From Bacteroidia bacterium (GTDB lineage Bacteria > Bacteroidota > Bacteroidia > J057), in assembly GCA_030430205.1 (NCBI GenBank), contig JAUIGE010000015.1:62001-126000 (forward strand): a stretch of 64,000 nucleotides of DNA, written 5' to 3'. Under the pieces are notes generated by a model. That model saw nothing but the letters and a program-made list of their open reading frames with translations. It made no database searches and was not told the origin of the DNA. The position numbers and the translations under genes were made by a program. Shown here piece by piece: positions 1 to 7,530 of the stretch (positions are counted from its first letter, which is position 1; every line of letters begins with the position of its first letter).

Positions 1-417
1 GGATTTAATGTTGATGAAAATCTCCGAAATCAATTAAACACTGCAAAAAACAAGATTGATCTTATCATAAATCTAGGGGATAACGAAATAATCGTCGTCG
101 AATGTAAAACAACGAAAGATCCAGAATTCAAGAAGTACGCAACAACTTCAAGGCAGATCAAATCCTATTATCAGTTGGCTGAAAGCAATGGTTTTAAGGT
201 CCAGAAAACATTGCTTGTTTCTCATGATTTCACGGATGAATTCATCAAAGGCTGTGAACTGGATTTTGAAATAAATCTCTCCTTATTAAAATCAGCGTCC
301 CTAATTTCAATTTTGGAAGGGTTCAAAGAATCGAAATTGGCAAAATTTCCCTACAAGTTATTATTCAGAGATGTTGTACTAGATGAAAAAAGAATCGTAA
401 GGTCTTTAAAAAAATAA
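1..417 (+). CDS. PD-(D/E)XK nuclease-like protein, C-terminal part (5' end outside window)
   Basis: The frame is open from base 1 with no start codon, so the gene begins left of the window; 138 codons remain before TAA at 415. A TTG at 175 is in frame but internal. The first 37 residues carry the core of a PD-(D/E)XK nuclease fold: Asp20 in KIDLII, then a hydrophobic strand ending in Glu34-Cys-Lys36 (VVECKT). This is the usual D-x(10-20)-ExK spacing of restriction-endonuclease-like and Holliday-resolvase-like enzymes. The remaining 100 residues look like an alpha/beta accessory part with no motif I recognise. The visible part fits a type IV/Mrr-like or DUF-type nuclease, but without the N-terminus the substrate is unknown. 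The AT-rich base use differs from the rest of the window, which suggests transfer. Confidence 0.6.
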   Translation, partial: GFNVDENLRNQLNTAKNKIDLIINLGDNEIIVVECKTTKDPEFKKYATTSRQIKSYYQLAESNGFKVQKTLLVSHDFTDEFIKGCELDFEINLSLLKSASLISILEGFKESKLAKFPYKLLFRDVVLDEKRIVRSLKK

Positions 418-459
418 TGAAGCATGACTTGGGATAATTCTTGAAAAAATTATTGGTAG

Positions 460-591
460 GCACCCCAAAAGAAACAAAGGATTGAACTGGTACTCACCAA
501 GTTACAAGAATTAACACCAAGAAATGGCCGATATAATGAAGAAATCTTAAGGAAAAGGGAAAAATTTGAAAAAGATTTTTTCAGCACCTAA
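460..591 (+). pseudogene. short AT-rich open frame without start, likely gene remnant
   Basis: An open frame of 43 codons ends in TAA at 589-591. It begins after stops at 442 and 457 and has no usable start codon. The translation is rich in Lys, Arg and Glu and looks protein-like (QRIELVLTKLQELT, then EEILRKREKFEKDF). An overlapping open stretch in another frame (about 432-512) also looks protein-like (IILEKIIGRHPKRNKG), consistent with a frameshifted remnant. Its base composition matches the nuclease-like gene upstream. No family is recognised. Confidence 0.3.
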
Positions 592-637
592 ACACAAAAA
601 CCCCCTCTCATCATTGAGAGGGGGTTTTCTTTTGTGT
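591..637. terminator. bidirectional intrinsic terminator
   Basis: A perfect 10-bp GC-rich stem (601-610 with 615-624) has a TCAT loop. It is flanked by an A-run on the left and a T-run on the right, so it can act on both strands. It lies between the end of the plus-strand nuclease region and the 3' end of the minus-strand tmRNA at 637, where it would terminate the tmRNA precursor. Confidence 0.85.
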
Positions 638-654
638 GGAGACGGAGGGGATCG

Positions 655-885
655 CTTGATAGCTAACAGTTTCCTGCGCCTTGGACTATCTCTTCATCTG
701 AAGACAGATGCTGGACGCTCTTGCTGGTTATTAAGGGCACTATAGCCCTCCAGTAGTCTCTGCACGTTCCTGAGGTGTACCTCAGGCTTCGCTCAGGATT
801 GCCATATCTGCTTGAGCAGACTTAGGTTTCCCTGAATTCATCCAGTTTATTACCTTGTCGTCACCGACAAGGAGGCCCGATCTTG
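655..885 (-). ncRNA. group I self-splicing intron inside the tmRNA T-loop (231 nt, no ORF)
   Basis: On the minus strand all four conserved group I elements occur in order: P-like GAATTCAGGGAAACCTAAG (839-821), Q-like GGCAATCCTGAGCGAAGC (803-786), R-like GTGCAGAGACTACTG (765-751) and S-like AAGAGATAGTCC (694-683). R and S can form P7 through GACTA/TAGTC. The 5' exon ends in U (886) and the intron ends in the omega-G (655), as required. The internal guide near the 5' end contains GGCCU, which pairs with exon GGGUU with a U-G at the splice site (P1). It also contains GAUCG, which is exactly complementary to the first five bases of the 3' exon, CGAUC (P10). The element resembles the small IC3-type introns of bacterial tRNA genes. 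No homing endonuclease is encoded. Confidence 0.93.
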
Positions 886-1106
886 AACCCTCGTCCGGAG
901 AAAGTAAACCGCGTGCCTTCTACATGCTTAGTCGCTCTTTGTTTTCAACCGGCTCCCGAGCGACAGGGAGATTCGATTGAGGTTGCTACTTATCTTAGGC
1001 TTTGGCTGTAGCGGTCCTCTGCAGCAAACTATCTTTGTGATGCGTCTCCTATATACTAGACCGGTAGTTAAAATCTAGCAGGCGACGTCTTTACTTCCTA
1101 ATCTAA

Positions 1107-1136
1107 TTAGGCCGCAAGAGCGAACTGATTGTTGCC
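1107..1136 (-). other. tmRNA proteolysis-tag reading frame (GNNQFALAA)
   Basis: The frame runs from resume codon GGC (1136-1134) through AAC AAT CAG TTC GCT CTT GCG GCC to TAA (1109-1107). The ALAA C-terminus is the hallmark degron read by ClpXP-type proteases. The tag is short, as in other Bacteroidota, and has Gln in place of the more usual Tyr or Asn before the ALAA block. The ATT just before GGC fits the A-rich region that sets the resume point. Confidence 0.85.
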
Positions 1137-1246
1137 AATTATGGTTTGTATACCTTGTTTAAAGTGGACAGCATACTTGCCACTGCATGCTTATACACGG
1201 GAATGCCGATCCCGTCGATGCCATGTCGTCCCCATTTCAAAAAACG

Positions 1247-1290
1247 TTTCGAGTTTCGAGTTTCGAGTTTCGGGTTTCGGGTTCCGCTTC
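1247..1290. repeat. 7-bp tandem repeat, unit GTTTCGA/GTTTCGG
   Basis: About six imperfect heptamer units lie directly upstream of the tmRNA 5' end and downstream of the DUF1573 gene. The same unit family occurs near 8.85, 32.2, 40.2, 40.3 and 49.7 kb. Confidence 0.85.
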
Positions 1291-1339
1291 CTTAACTCGG
1301 CCTAATGATACGAAACCGTATCAACTAAGTTGCTCTTCC

Positions 1340-1375
1340 ATCTGCGAATCTGCACATCTGCTAATCAGCTAATCC
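1340..1375. repeat. 8-bp tandem repeat, unit ATCTGCNN
   Basis: There are four units with 8-bp spacing (ATCTGCGA, ATCTGCAC, ATCTGCTA, ATCAGCTA) in the same spacer as the heptamer repeat. They are followed by CCTTCGACTTTGCTCAGGAC, a REP-like string similar to one inside the intron (Q element region). Confidence 0.6.
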
Positions 1376-1404
1376 TTCGACTTTGCTCAGGACAGGTCTA
1401 CTAA

Positions 1405-2541
1405 TCACCTCCCTCCATTCGGATTGGCCGCCGGGCCCAGGTCATCAGCGTGAAAAGGGTCACGCTCTACATCTGCTTCCAGACGCAAAATCACGGATCC
1501 GTTGACAGGGTCATTGGATTTTACAGTGATGGATTTGCGCTGCATGCCCATGCGACCGCGGGAATCAAAGGTGGCAGTGATTTCAGATGATGCGCCAGGA
1601 GCGATTACTTTATCTTTAGGAGAAGTGGCTGTACAGCCGCAGGAAGCACGAACATCCTCGATGATCAGGTCCTGCCCACCTGTATTTTTGAAGGTATACT
1701 TCACTGTCAACTTCTCTCCTTCTATAACAGTCTGTCCTTTAAACTCTGTTTGGTCAAACTCAATGCGTGCTGATTTGGCCAACTCTTCTTCAGAGAAGAC
1801 TTTATTCAACCTGCCACTCAACGTAAGCTCTTTCTTTTCGCCTAACTGGTCATCTGTCAGCAAAACAATTTTGGTATTGACAGCCTGGCTTTGCTCAAAG
1901 CTCGCGCCATCAAAATGGAGGTTGATAACTGTCTTTTCGCCTGGGTTCAGCGTTTTCATTGCTGGATTGACAGTGATATAGGCCTCTTTTTCATATTTTC
2001 CGGTGAAGGAAATAGGATGAGGACTGGTGTTTTTTACTTTAAACTCTATCTCACGGGGCTCATTGGAATTGATGGTTCCCAGGTTGAAAAGAACTTTATC
2101 AAAAGAAAGTCCTCCCTGAGAAACAGCATAAATTTCTTCATCACTCGGTGGTGGCATCTCTACCTCACCTTTGATGTATAGAATCATCGGCTTACTGACA
2201 GAATCATATTTTACGGTTACCGATTTGGTAAATCGGCCTGAACGATAGGAATCATATTTCACGGCAATGGTGCCGGTTCCGCCTGGAGCCACAGCTTCAC
2301 GCGTCCAACTGGGGGTGGTACATCCACAGGATGCCTTGACATAGTTCAAACTCACAGGCTCACCGGATACATTGGTAAAGGTAAAAGTGTGCTCTGCGGG
2401 GTCACCACGCTTCAATTTGCCAAAATCGTGGGTGGTTTCGTCAAATTGGATTTTGTCCTCAACGACTGGGATAGCTTGCTGGGCATAAGCAGCTGCGAAG
2501 CCGAGCATGACGAGCAAAAATAGGGTTACTTTTATTTTCAT
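1405..2541 (-). CDS. DUF1573 domain protein, exported
   Basis: This 378-residue protein starts at the ATG at 2541, chosen because a clear signal peptide (MKIKVTLFLLVMLGFAAAYA) follows; a longer open frame upstream runs into repeat DNA. It has three immunoglobulin-like modules of about 100 residues. The first and third carry the DUF1573 signature CGCT (Cys72/Cys74 and again near residue 310), with the pattern HDFG or FKG, strand, then fTNvsgepv. The second lacks the cysteines. Such proteins are common exported proteins of Bacteroidota with no settled biochemical role; the fold is ASPM/SPD-2/Hydin-like. The gene runs toward tmRNA on the same strand. Confidence 0.85.
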   Translation of the reverse strand: MKIKVTLFLLVMLGFAAAYAQQAIPVVEDKIQFDETTHDFGKLKRGDPAEHTFTFTNVSGEPVSLNYVKASCGCTTPSWTREAVAPGGTGTIAVKYDSYRSGRFTKSVTVKYDSVSKPMILYIKGEVEMPPPSDEEIYAVSQGGLSFDKVLFNLGTINSNEPREIEFKVKNTSPHPISFTGKYEKEAYITVNPAMKTLNPGEKTVINLHFDGASFEQSQAVNTKIVLLTDDQLGEKKELTLSGRLNKVFSEEELAKSARIEFDQTEFKGQTVIEGEKLTVKYTFKNTGGQDLIIEDVRASCGCTATSPKDKVIAPGASSEITATFDSRGRMGMQRKSITVKSNDPVNGSVILRLEADVERDPFHADDLGPAANPNGGR

Positions 2542-2581
2542 GATAGGTACATTTTGATTCTTTTCACAATATAGGAAAAAT

Positions 2582-2602
2582 CGTTTTTCGTTTTTCGTTT
2601 TT
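2582..2602. repeat. 7-bp tandem repeat, unit CGTTTTT
   Basis: Three exact tandem copies lie in the 105-bp spacer between the 3-hydroxyacyl-CoA dehydrogenase stop and the DUF1573 start. The period matches the other heptamer spacers but the unit differs. Confidence 0.75.
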
Positions 2603-2646
2603 CCTTCCAAACTGCCAATAATAGGCATTAAACGAAACAAGACAGC

Positions 2647-3507
2647 TTAAGTATATACGAAAAAGCCTTTTCCGCTTTTATCTCCCAGATGCCCGGCATC
2701 TACCATCTGCCGCAGCAGCGGGCAAGGGGCGTATTTGGGATTGCCAAATCCATGATACAGCACCTCCATGATGGCGAGACAAACATCCAGGCCGATAAAA
2801 TCGGCCAAACGAAGCGGCCCCATCGGATGGGCCATGCCCAATTTCATCACAGTATCTATCGCCTCAGCGGTAGCTACGCCTTCATACAGCGTATATATCG
2901 CCTCATTGATCATGGGCATAAGCACCCTGTTGGAGACAAAACCGGGGAAGTCATTCACTTCCGTCGGCACTTTGCCCAGGTCTTTGGACAAAGCCATGAT
3001 ATCAGCAGAAATTCCCTTGTCAGTATCATAGCCATTGATCACCTCCACCAATTTCATCACAGGGACAGGGTTAAAAAAGTGCATGCCGATCACCTGAGCT
3101 GGCCGCTGGGTTACAGCACCTAATTTGGTGATGGAAATGGAAGATGTATTGCTTGCCAATACCGCATCAGCGGGCGAAAATTCGTCCATTTGCTGAAAAA
3201 TTTTCTTCTTCAACTCTATATTTTCTGTCGCTGCTTCGACAACGATATTTCGGCCTTTAAGCCCTTCAGCCAAACTGGAAAAGGTGCTTATTCTGCCCAG
3301 GGTTGCTGTTTTATCAGCTTCTGTGATTTTTTCTTTAGAGACCATCCGCCCCAGGTTTTTGTCGATGGTCGCCAGGGCTTTTTCCAGGGCAGCCTCCGAG
3401 ATGTCAATCAAATTGACATCATAACCGCCCATCGCAAATAAATGGGCAATGCCATTGCCCATGGTTCCCGCGCCGATGACGGCGACTTGTTGGTATTTCG
3501 AAATCAT
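2647..3507 (-). CDS. hbd: 3-hydroxybutyryl-CoA / 3-hydroxyacyl-CoA dehydrogenase
   Basis: This 286-residue, single-domain-pair enzyme oxidises 3-hydroxyacyl-CoA with NAD(P), in fatty-acid or butanoate metabolism. The N-terminal Rossmann fold begins VAVIGAGTMGNGIA (GxGxxG, residues 9-17) with an acidic residue after the second strand (LIDIS). It is followed by ASNTSS and the catalytic-histidine block GMHFFNPVPVMKLVEV. The C-terminal helical dimerisation domain starts at DFPGFVSNRVLMP. The length is normal for the stand-alone (PaaH/Hbd) form, unlike fused FadB/FadJ. It is co-directional with the DUF1573 gene and divergent from the transporter at 3663. Confidence 0.93.
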   Translation of the reverse strand: MISKYQQVAVIGAGTMGNGIAHLFAMGGYDVNLIDISEAALEKALATIDKNLGRMVSKEKITEADKTATLGRISTFSSLAEGLKGRNIVVEAATENIELKKKIFQQMDEFSPADAVLASNTSSISITKLGAVTQRPAQVIGMHFFNPVPVMKLVEVINGYDTDKGISADIMALSKDLGKVPTEVNDFPGFVSNRVLMPMINEAIYTLYEGVATAEAIDTVMKLGMAHPMGPLRLADFIGLDVCLAIMEVLYHGFGNPKYAPCPLLRQMVDAGHLGDKSGKGFFVYT

Positions 3508-3662
3508 ATTTTTACAAAAATTATTTGTTGCATCTTCAAAGAGGCTGCAAAATTAGAAATTTGACGGCAAAGCCAAAATTTGTCCATCAACTCCAAATTG
3601 CTTAACTCGAAGGTTGAATGGAGGCAAATGTGTCCTTCTTTAGACGTTAATCGAACTCTCCT

Positions 3663-5147
3663 ATGTCAAATACGAATTTTAGCAGCCGCTGGGGCATCAT
3701 CTTCGCAGCACTGGGCATGGCCATTGGTGCGGGCAATTTGTGGCGGTTTCCCCGGTTTGCAGGCCAGTATGGCGGTACTTTTTTGATTTTGTGGCTATTG
3801 TTTTTGCTGGTGTGGTCTATCCCGATTTTGCTGGCAGAGTTTTCCATGGGAAAAGCCTATAAGCGTGGCGTTATTGGCTCTTTTTCCAAAGCCGCGGGCA
3901 AAAAATACAGCTGGATGGGCTTTTTCATCGCCATCTGTACACTGGGAATCGCTTTTTACTATTCGGTTGTTACGGCCTGGGGCATGCGGTATTTTGCATT
4001 TTCGGTGGAAAATATTTTTGCGGAACAAAGCTTAGGGCAAAAATTGGCGCAGGACCCTCAGTACCTGGAAAACTTTTGGCAGCATATCACCCATGGCAAC
4101 TGGGTGCTTGTGACCTTGCATGTAGCTTCGATTGCCCTGGCAGCGGTGGTCCTGATACGGGGTATTCAAAAGGGTTTTGAGCGGGCAAATAAAATCCTGA
4201 TTCCGACCCTCTTTTTTCTCCTGATCCTGATCGGCATCATTGCCCTGAGTATGGGAAATGGCCTGAAAGGCCTGGAGTATATGTTTGCCATCAAACCAGA
4301 ACTTTTCAAAGATCCCACCGTCTGGATACAGGCTCTTTCACAGTCGGCCTGGTCTACAGGTGCGGGTTGGGGTCTCATCATGACCATTTCAGCCTATTCA
4401 CGGCCCAAAGAGGATGTTTCTCTCAATATTTTTATCTCAGCTTTTGGCAATAATACCGCCTCCATCGTGGCTGGTATCGCCATCCTGGGATCGGTTTTCG
4501 CCCTGGCGCCCACCGAAGAGGCAGCCATTGCCTCCCTGGCAAGTGGAAATTTCGGATTGACTTTCAACGCCATACCCAGTCTCTTTTCGCAAATTAGCGG
4601 GGGTGCATACCTGAGTTTATTATTTTTTGGAGCCTTCTGCCTGGCAGCTTTTACCTCCTTTCTGGCTATGCTGGAGCTTTTGCTTAAAATGCTCAGTGAC
4701 CTGGGTTTCGACAGAAAAAAGGCAGTTCTATGGGGGGCAGCAATATGTACTGTTTTTGGCTTACCTTCTGCCCTTTCGCTGGAATTTTTGGAAAATCAGG
4801 ACTGGGTTTGGGGTCTGGGACTGATTATTTCAGGCTTGTTTATCATTTTTGCTGTTGCCAAACATGGCATCAAAGCCTACAAGGAAAAATATATAGATGC
4901 AGATTCGGACTTCAAGGTCAGTACGCCATATTTCCTTGTCTGCATGCTCGTGAATATCCCAATCGGCCTTTTCCTTATCTATTGGTGGATGTCGCAGGGC
5001 TATGCCGAATATCCATGGTTCGATGAAAAGGGAAGCTGGAATTTTGTCGATACCTACAGCAATGCTTCCATCGTGACCCAATGGGCCACAGTGATAGTGG
5101 GAGGTATTTTACTCAACCGTTTTTTATACAAAAAATTTACGAACTAA
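3663..5147 (+). CDS. sodium-dependent neurotransmitter:sodium symporter (NSS/SNF) family transporter
   Basis: A 494-residue inner-membrane protein with 11-12 hydrophobic segments. TM1 carries the NSS signature GNLWRFPRFAGQYGG (unwound Na+ site), preceded by GMAIGAGN. Family members import amino acids such as methionine, alanine or tryptophan with Na+, but the substrate cannot be read from the sequence. The gene for a very small membrane protein starts 5 bp after its stop. That arrangement matches MetP/MetS-type transporters, so a methionine/alanine-type carrier is the best guess. Confidence 0.92.
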   Translation: MSNTNFSSRWGIIFAALGMAIGAGNLWRFPRFAGQYGGTFLILWLLFLLVWSIPILLAEFSMGKAYKRGVIGSFSKAAGKKYSWMGFFIAICTLGIAFYYSVVTAWGMRYFAFSVENIFAEQSLGQKLAQDPQYLENFWQHITHGNWVLVTLHVASIALAAVVLIRGIQKGFERANKILIPTLFFLLILIGIIALSMGNGLKGLEYMFAIKPELFKDPTVWIQALSQSAWSTGAGWGLIMTISAYSRPKEDVSLNIFISAFGNNTASIVAGIAILGSVFALAPTEEAAIASLASGNFGLTFNAIPSLFSQISGGAYLSLLFFGAFCLAAFTSFLAMLELLLKMLSDLGFDRKKAVLWGAAICTVFGLPSALSLEFLENQDWVWGLGLIISGLFIIFAVAKHGIKAYKEKYIDADSDFKVSTPYFLVCMLVNIPIGLFLIYWWMSQGYAEYPWFDEKGSWNFVDTYSNASIVTQWATVIVGGILLNRFLYKKFTN

Positions 5148-5152
5148 TACTT

Positions 5153-5263
5153 ATGGCGACTTCAACGATATTGAGCATGGTGCTGATTGTGACGGTTGTG
5201 ATCGGGGGATTTGGGTACTTCCTTTCGGTGGCTATCAGGAAGGAGAAGCAGGCTAAACAATAA
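5153..5263 (+). CDS. MetS-like NSS transporter small subunit (36 aa)
   Basis: The peptide has 36 residues: one hydrophobic segment (ILSMVLIVTVVIGGFGYFLS) and a short Lys-rich cytoplasmic tail (RKEKQAKQ). The start is the ATG at 5153, 5 bp after the transporter stop; the longer open frame from 5081 only reflects overlap with the transporter. MetS proteins are single-span accessory subunits needed by MetP-type NSS carriers. Size, position and topology fit that family; function is inferred from context. Confidence 0.7.
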   Translation: MATSTILSMVLIVTVVIGGFGYFLSVAIRKEKQAKQ

Positions 5264-5335
5264 AGAATACAAGATTTTGTGCTATCTTAGCCTCACTGGC
5301 CGCGCGCAACCTCAAGATTTATCTCTGTTTCTTCT

Positions 5336-7516
5336 ATGGCCAGAATCATCATCGTATCCAATCGTCTTCCCATCACCCTTGACCGCAAGGATGGCGGTCT
5401 GATCTATCACCCCAGTGCCGGCGGTCTTGCCACCGGCCTCAGCAGCCTCGACGAGTCACTCGACAAGATTTGGCTCGGATGGCCGGGCCACTACCTCGAT
5501 CCCGGCTATGAGCGGGAATATGTCGAACATCAGTTCGAAAAAGACGGCCTCTCCCCTATTTTCCTCAGCCCGCATGAGGTCCGCTTCTTCTATGAAGGAT
5601 TTAGCAACAATACCATCTGGCCGCTTTTTCACTACTTCCCCGAATTCATCGAGTACAACGAAAGCTACTGGAAGGTCTACCAGGAGGTAAACCAGAAGTT
5701 TGCAGATAGAATCTGTGAGCTGATCCAGGAAGACGACATCGTCTGGGTGCATGACTACCAGCTTATGCTGGTGCCGGGCATGGTACGCAAGGCGAAGCCA
5801 CAGGCCACCATTGGCTTTTTTCTCCATATCCCCTTTCCCTCCTATGAGATCTTTCGGACCCTGCCCTGGCGGGAGGAAATCCTGCGCGGCATCCTGGGTG
5901 CCGACCTGGTGGGCTTTCATACCTTTGGCTATATGCGCCATTTTTTGAGCTCGGTATACCGCCTCACAGGCAAGGATCAAAACTTTGGCAAGGTGACCAT
6001 GGACAGCAACCGCACCGTGAATGTGGATGTATTTCCGATGGGCATCAACTATGAAAAATACGCCATCGGCGCGCCCAGCGATGAGCCATCGGCTGAAGTA
6101 CAATTCATTCAGGATTACGGCAAACGCCGCAAAATCGTCCTGTCCATTGATCGACTGGACTATTCCAAAGGCATTCCTCAGCGGATCGAGGCTTTTGGGA
6201 AGTTTTTAGAAAAAAACAGCAAATACCATGGCGAGGTAACCCTCATTCTCGTCGTGGTGCCCTCCCGCTCCAATGTCGGGCAATACATCAAACTCAAAGA
6301 CCGAATAGATAAAGCAGTAGGCAGGATAAATGGCCGTTTCGGTACATTCAACTGGATTCCCGTTCGTTATTACTACCGTTCCTTTCCCTTTGAAAGCCTT
6401 TCTGCCATGTACAAATCTTCCTTTATCGCGATGATCACGCCCGTTCGTGACGGCATGAACCTTGTCGCCAAGGAATTTGTGGCGAGCCGCGACGACAGCA
6501 AAACAGGTGTTTTGATTCTCTCAGAAATGGCCGGCGCAGCCGAGGAATTATTCGAAGCCCTATTGATCAACCCCAATAATACCAACGACATGGTCGAAGC
6601 CCTGGAAACGGCCATCGAAATGCCTCCGGAAGAGCAGGCGAAGCGCCTTTCTGATATGCAACTCCGACTCAAGGAGTATGGAATCAAAAAATGGGCGAGC
6701 AATTTTATTGACTTACTTATGGAAACGAAGACCTTTCAACATGATAGACGAACCAAATTGCTGAGTGAAGAAAGTCTGGATCTGCTGACTCAGTCTTATA
6801 AAAAGGCGAGCAAACGGCTCCTTTTGCTCGATTATGACGGCACTTTGGTCAACTTTCAGAATGAACCTTCAGAAGCCAAACCCGATCAGGCTTTGTATGA
6901 TGATCTCGATAAACTGATCAAACAGAAAGGAACCAAGGTGGTGATCATCAGCGGCCGGGATAAGCATACGCTGGGGGAATGGTTTGGGGGAAGAGGCATA
7001 GAGTTGGTGTCGGAGCATGGCGTCTGGTGGTGGAAAAACGGTGGCTGGAAGCTCAATGAGCGCGTTTCGGATGATTGGAAATCAGAGATACGACCGATTT
7101 TGGAAAATCTTGTGGCGCGCACACCGGGTTCATTCATTGAGGAAAAAGACTTTACCCTGGCCTGGCATTACCGCCGGATAGACAAAGAACTGGGCGCGAA
7201 GCGCGTGAGAGAGATCCGCGATGGCCTCATTTATCTCACCGCCAACCACAACCTGCAGGTGCTGGAGGGCAACAAAGTAGTAGAAATCCGCAATGCGGGC
7301 GTCAATAAGGGAAAATCTGCCGCCGCCTGGGTGCACAAAAGGGAGTGGGACTTCATGCTCGCCATAGGCGATGACCATACGGACGAGGACACATTCAAGG
7401 CCATGCCAGCGGATGCCTACACCATCAAAGTAGGACTTGCCCGTACACATGCACGATTCAAGGTATTGGGAACAGAAGATGCGCGTGGCCTGATTGCAAA
7501 ATTGGCAAATTTGTAA
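5336..7516 (+). CDS. bifunctional trehalose-6-phosphate synthase / trehalose-phosphatase
   Basis: This 726-residue cytoplasmic fusion makes trehalose from UDP-glucose and glucose-6-phosphate. The N-terminal GT20 (OtsA-like) domain, residues 1 to about 470, starts IIIVSNRLPITL and includes WVHDYQLMLVPGMVR, GFFLHIPFPSYEIFR, DRLDYSKGI and PVRDGMNLVAKE, which are UDP-glucose and acceptor-site motifs. The C-terminal HAD phosphatase (OtsB-like), from about 495, has LLLLDYDGTLV with its nucleophile Asp, VIISGRD, and IGDDHTDEDTF. All key residues are present. The fused arrangement is usual in Bacteroidota. Trehalose here is probably an osmo- or desiccation protectant. Confidence 0.95.
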   Translation: MARIIIVSNRLPITLDRKDGGLIYHPSAGGLATGLSSLDESLDKIWLGWPGHYLDPGYEREYVEHQFEKDGLSPIFLSPHEVRFFYEGFSNNTIWPLFHYFPEFIEYNESYWKVYQEVNQKFADRICELIQEDDIVWVHDYQLMLVPGMVRKAKPQATIGFFLHIPFPSYEIFRTLPWREEILRGILGADLVGFHTFGYMRHFLSSVYRLTGKDQNFGKVTMDSNRTVNVDVFPMGINYEKYAIGAPSDEPSAEVQFIQDYGKRRKIVLSIDRLDYSKGIPQRIEAFGKFLEKNSKYHGEVTLILVVVPSRSNVGQYIKLKDRIDKAVGRINGRFGTFNWIPVRYYYRSFPFESLSAMYKSSFIAMITPVRDGMNLVAKEFVASRDDSKTGVLILSEMAGAAEELFEALLINPNNTNDMVEALETAIEMPPEEQAKRLSDMQLRLKEYGIKKWASNFIDLLMETKTFQHDRRTKLLSEESLDLLTQSYKKASKRLLLLDYDGTLVNFQNEPSEAKPDQALYDDLDKLIKQKGTKVVIISGRDKHTLGEWFGGRGIELVSEHGVWWWKNGGWKLNERVSDDWKSEIRPILENLVARTPGSFIEEKDFTLAWHYRRIDKELGAKRVREIRDGLIYLTANHNLQVLEGNKVVEIRNAGVNKGKSAAAWVHKREWDFMLAIGDDHTDEDTFKAMPADAYTIKVGLARTHARFKVLGTEDARGLIAKLANL

Positions 7517-7530
7517 CTATCTTCGCGCCC

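Larger units (their letters stand above)
637..1233 (-). ncRNA. ssrA: tmRNA (transfer-messenger RNA), interrupted by a group I intron
   Basis: tmRNA with SmpB rescues stalled ribosomes and tags nascent proteins for proteolysis. Read on the minus strand, the 5' end GGGGACG (from 1233) pairs with CGTCTCC (644-638) to form the 7-bp acceptor stem with one G-U, followed by discriminator A at 637; CCA is not encoded. The conserved GCATCGACGGGA block follows the acceptor. The tag frame is at 1136-1107 (GNNQFALAA, then stop). The T-arm is split: 5' strand and first two T-loop bases (GAGGG TT) end at 886, and the rest (CGATC CCCTC) begins at 654. Joining 1233-886 to 654-637 gives a canonical TTCGATC T-loop on a GAGGG/CCCTC stem and a mature RNA of 366 nt plus CCA, a normal length. 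Confidence 0.95.

Noticed and set aside
880-900. A stretch resembling a tRNA T-arm on the minus strand with no tRNA around it
   Set aside because: It is the 5' half of the tmRNA T-arm at the intron's 5' splice site, not an independent tRNA.
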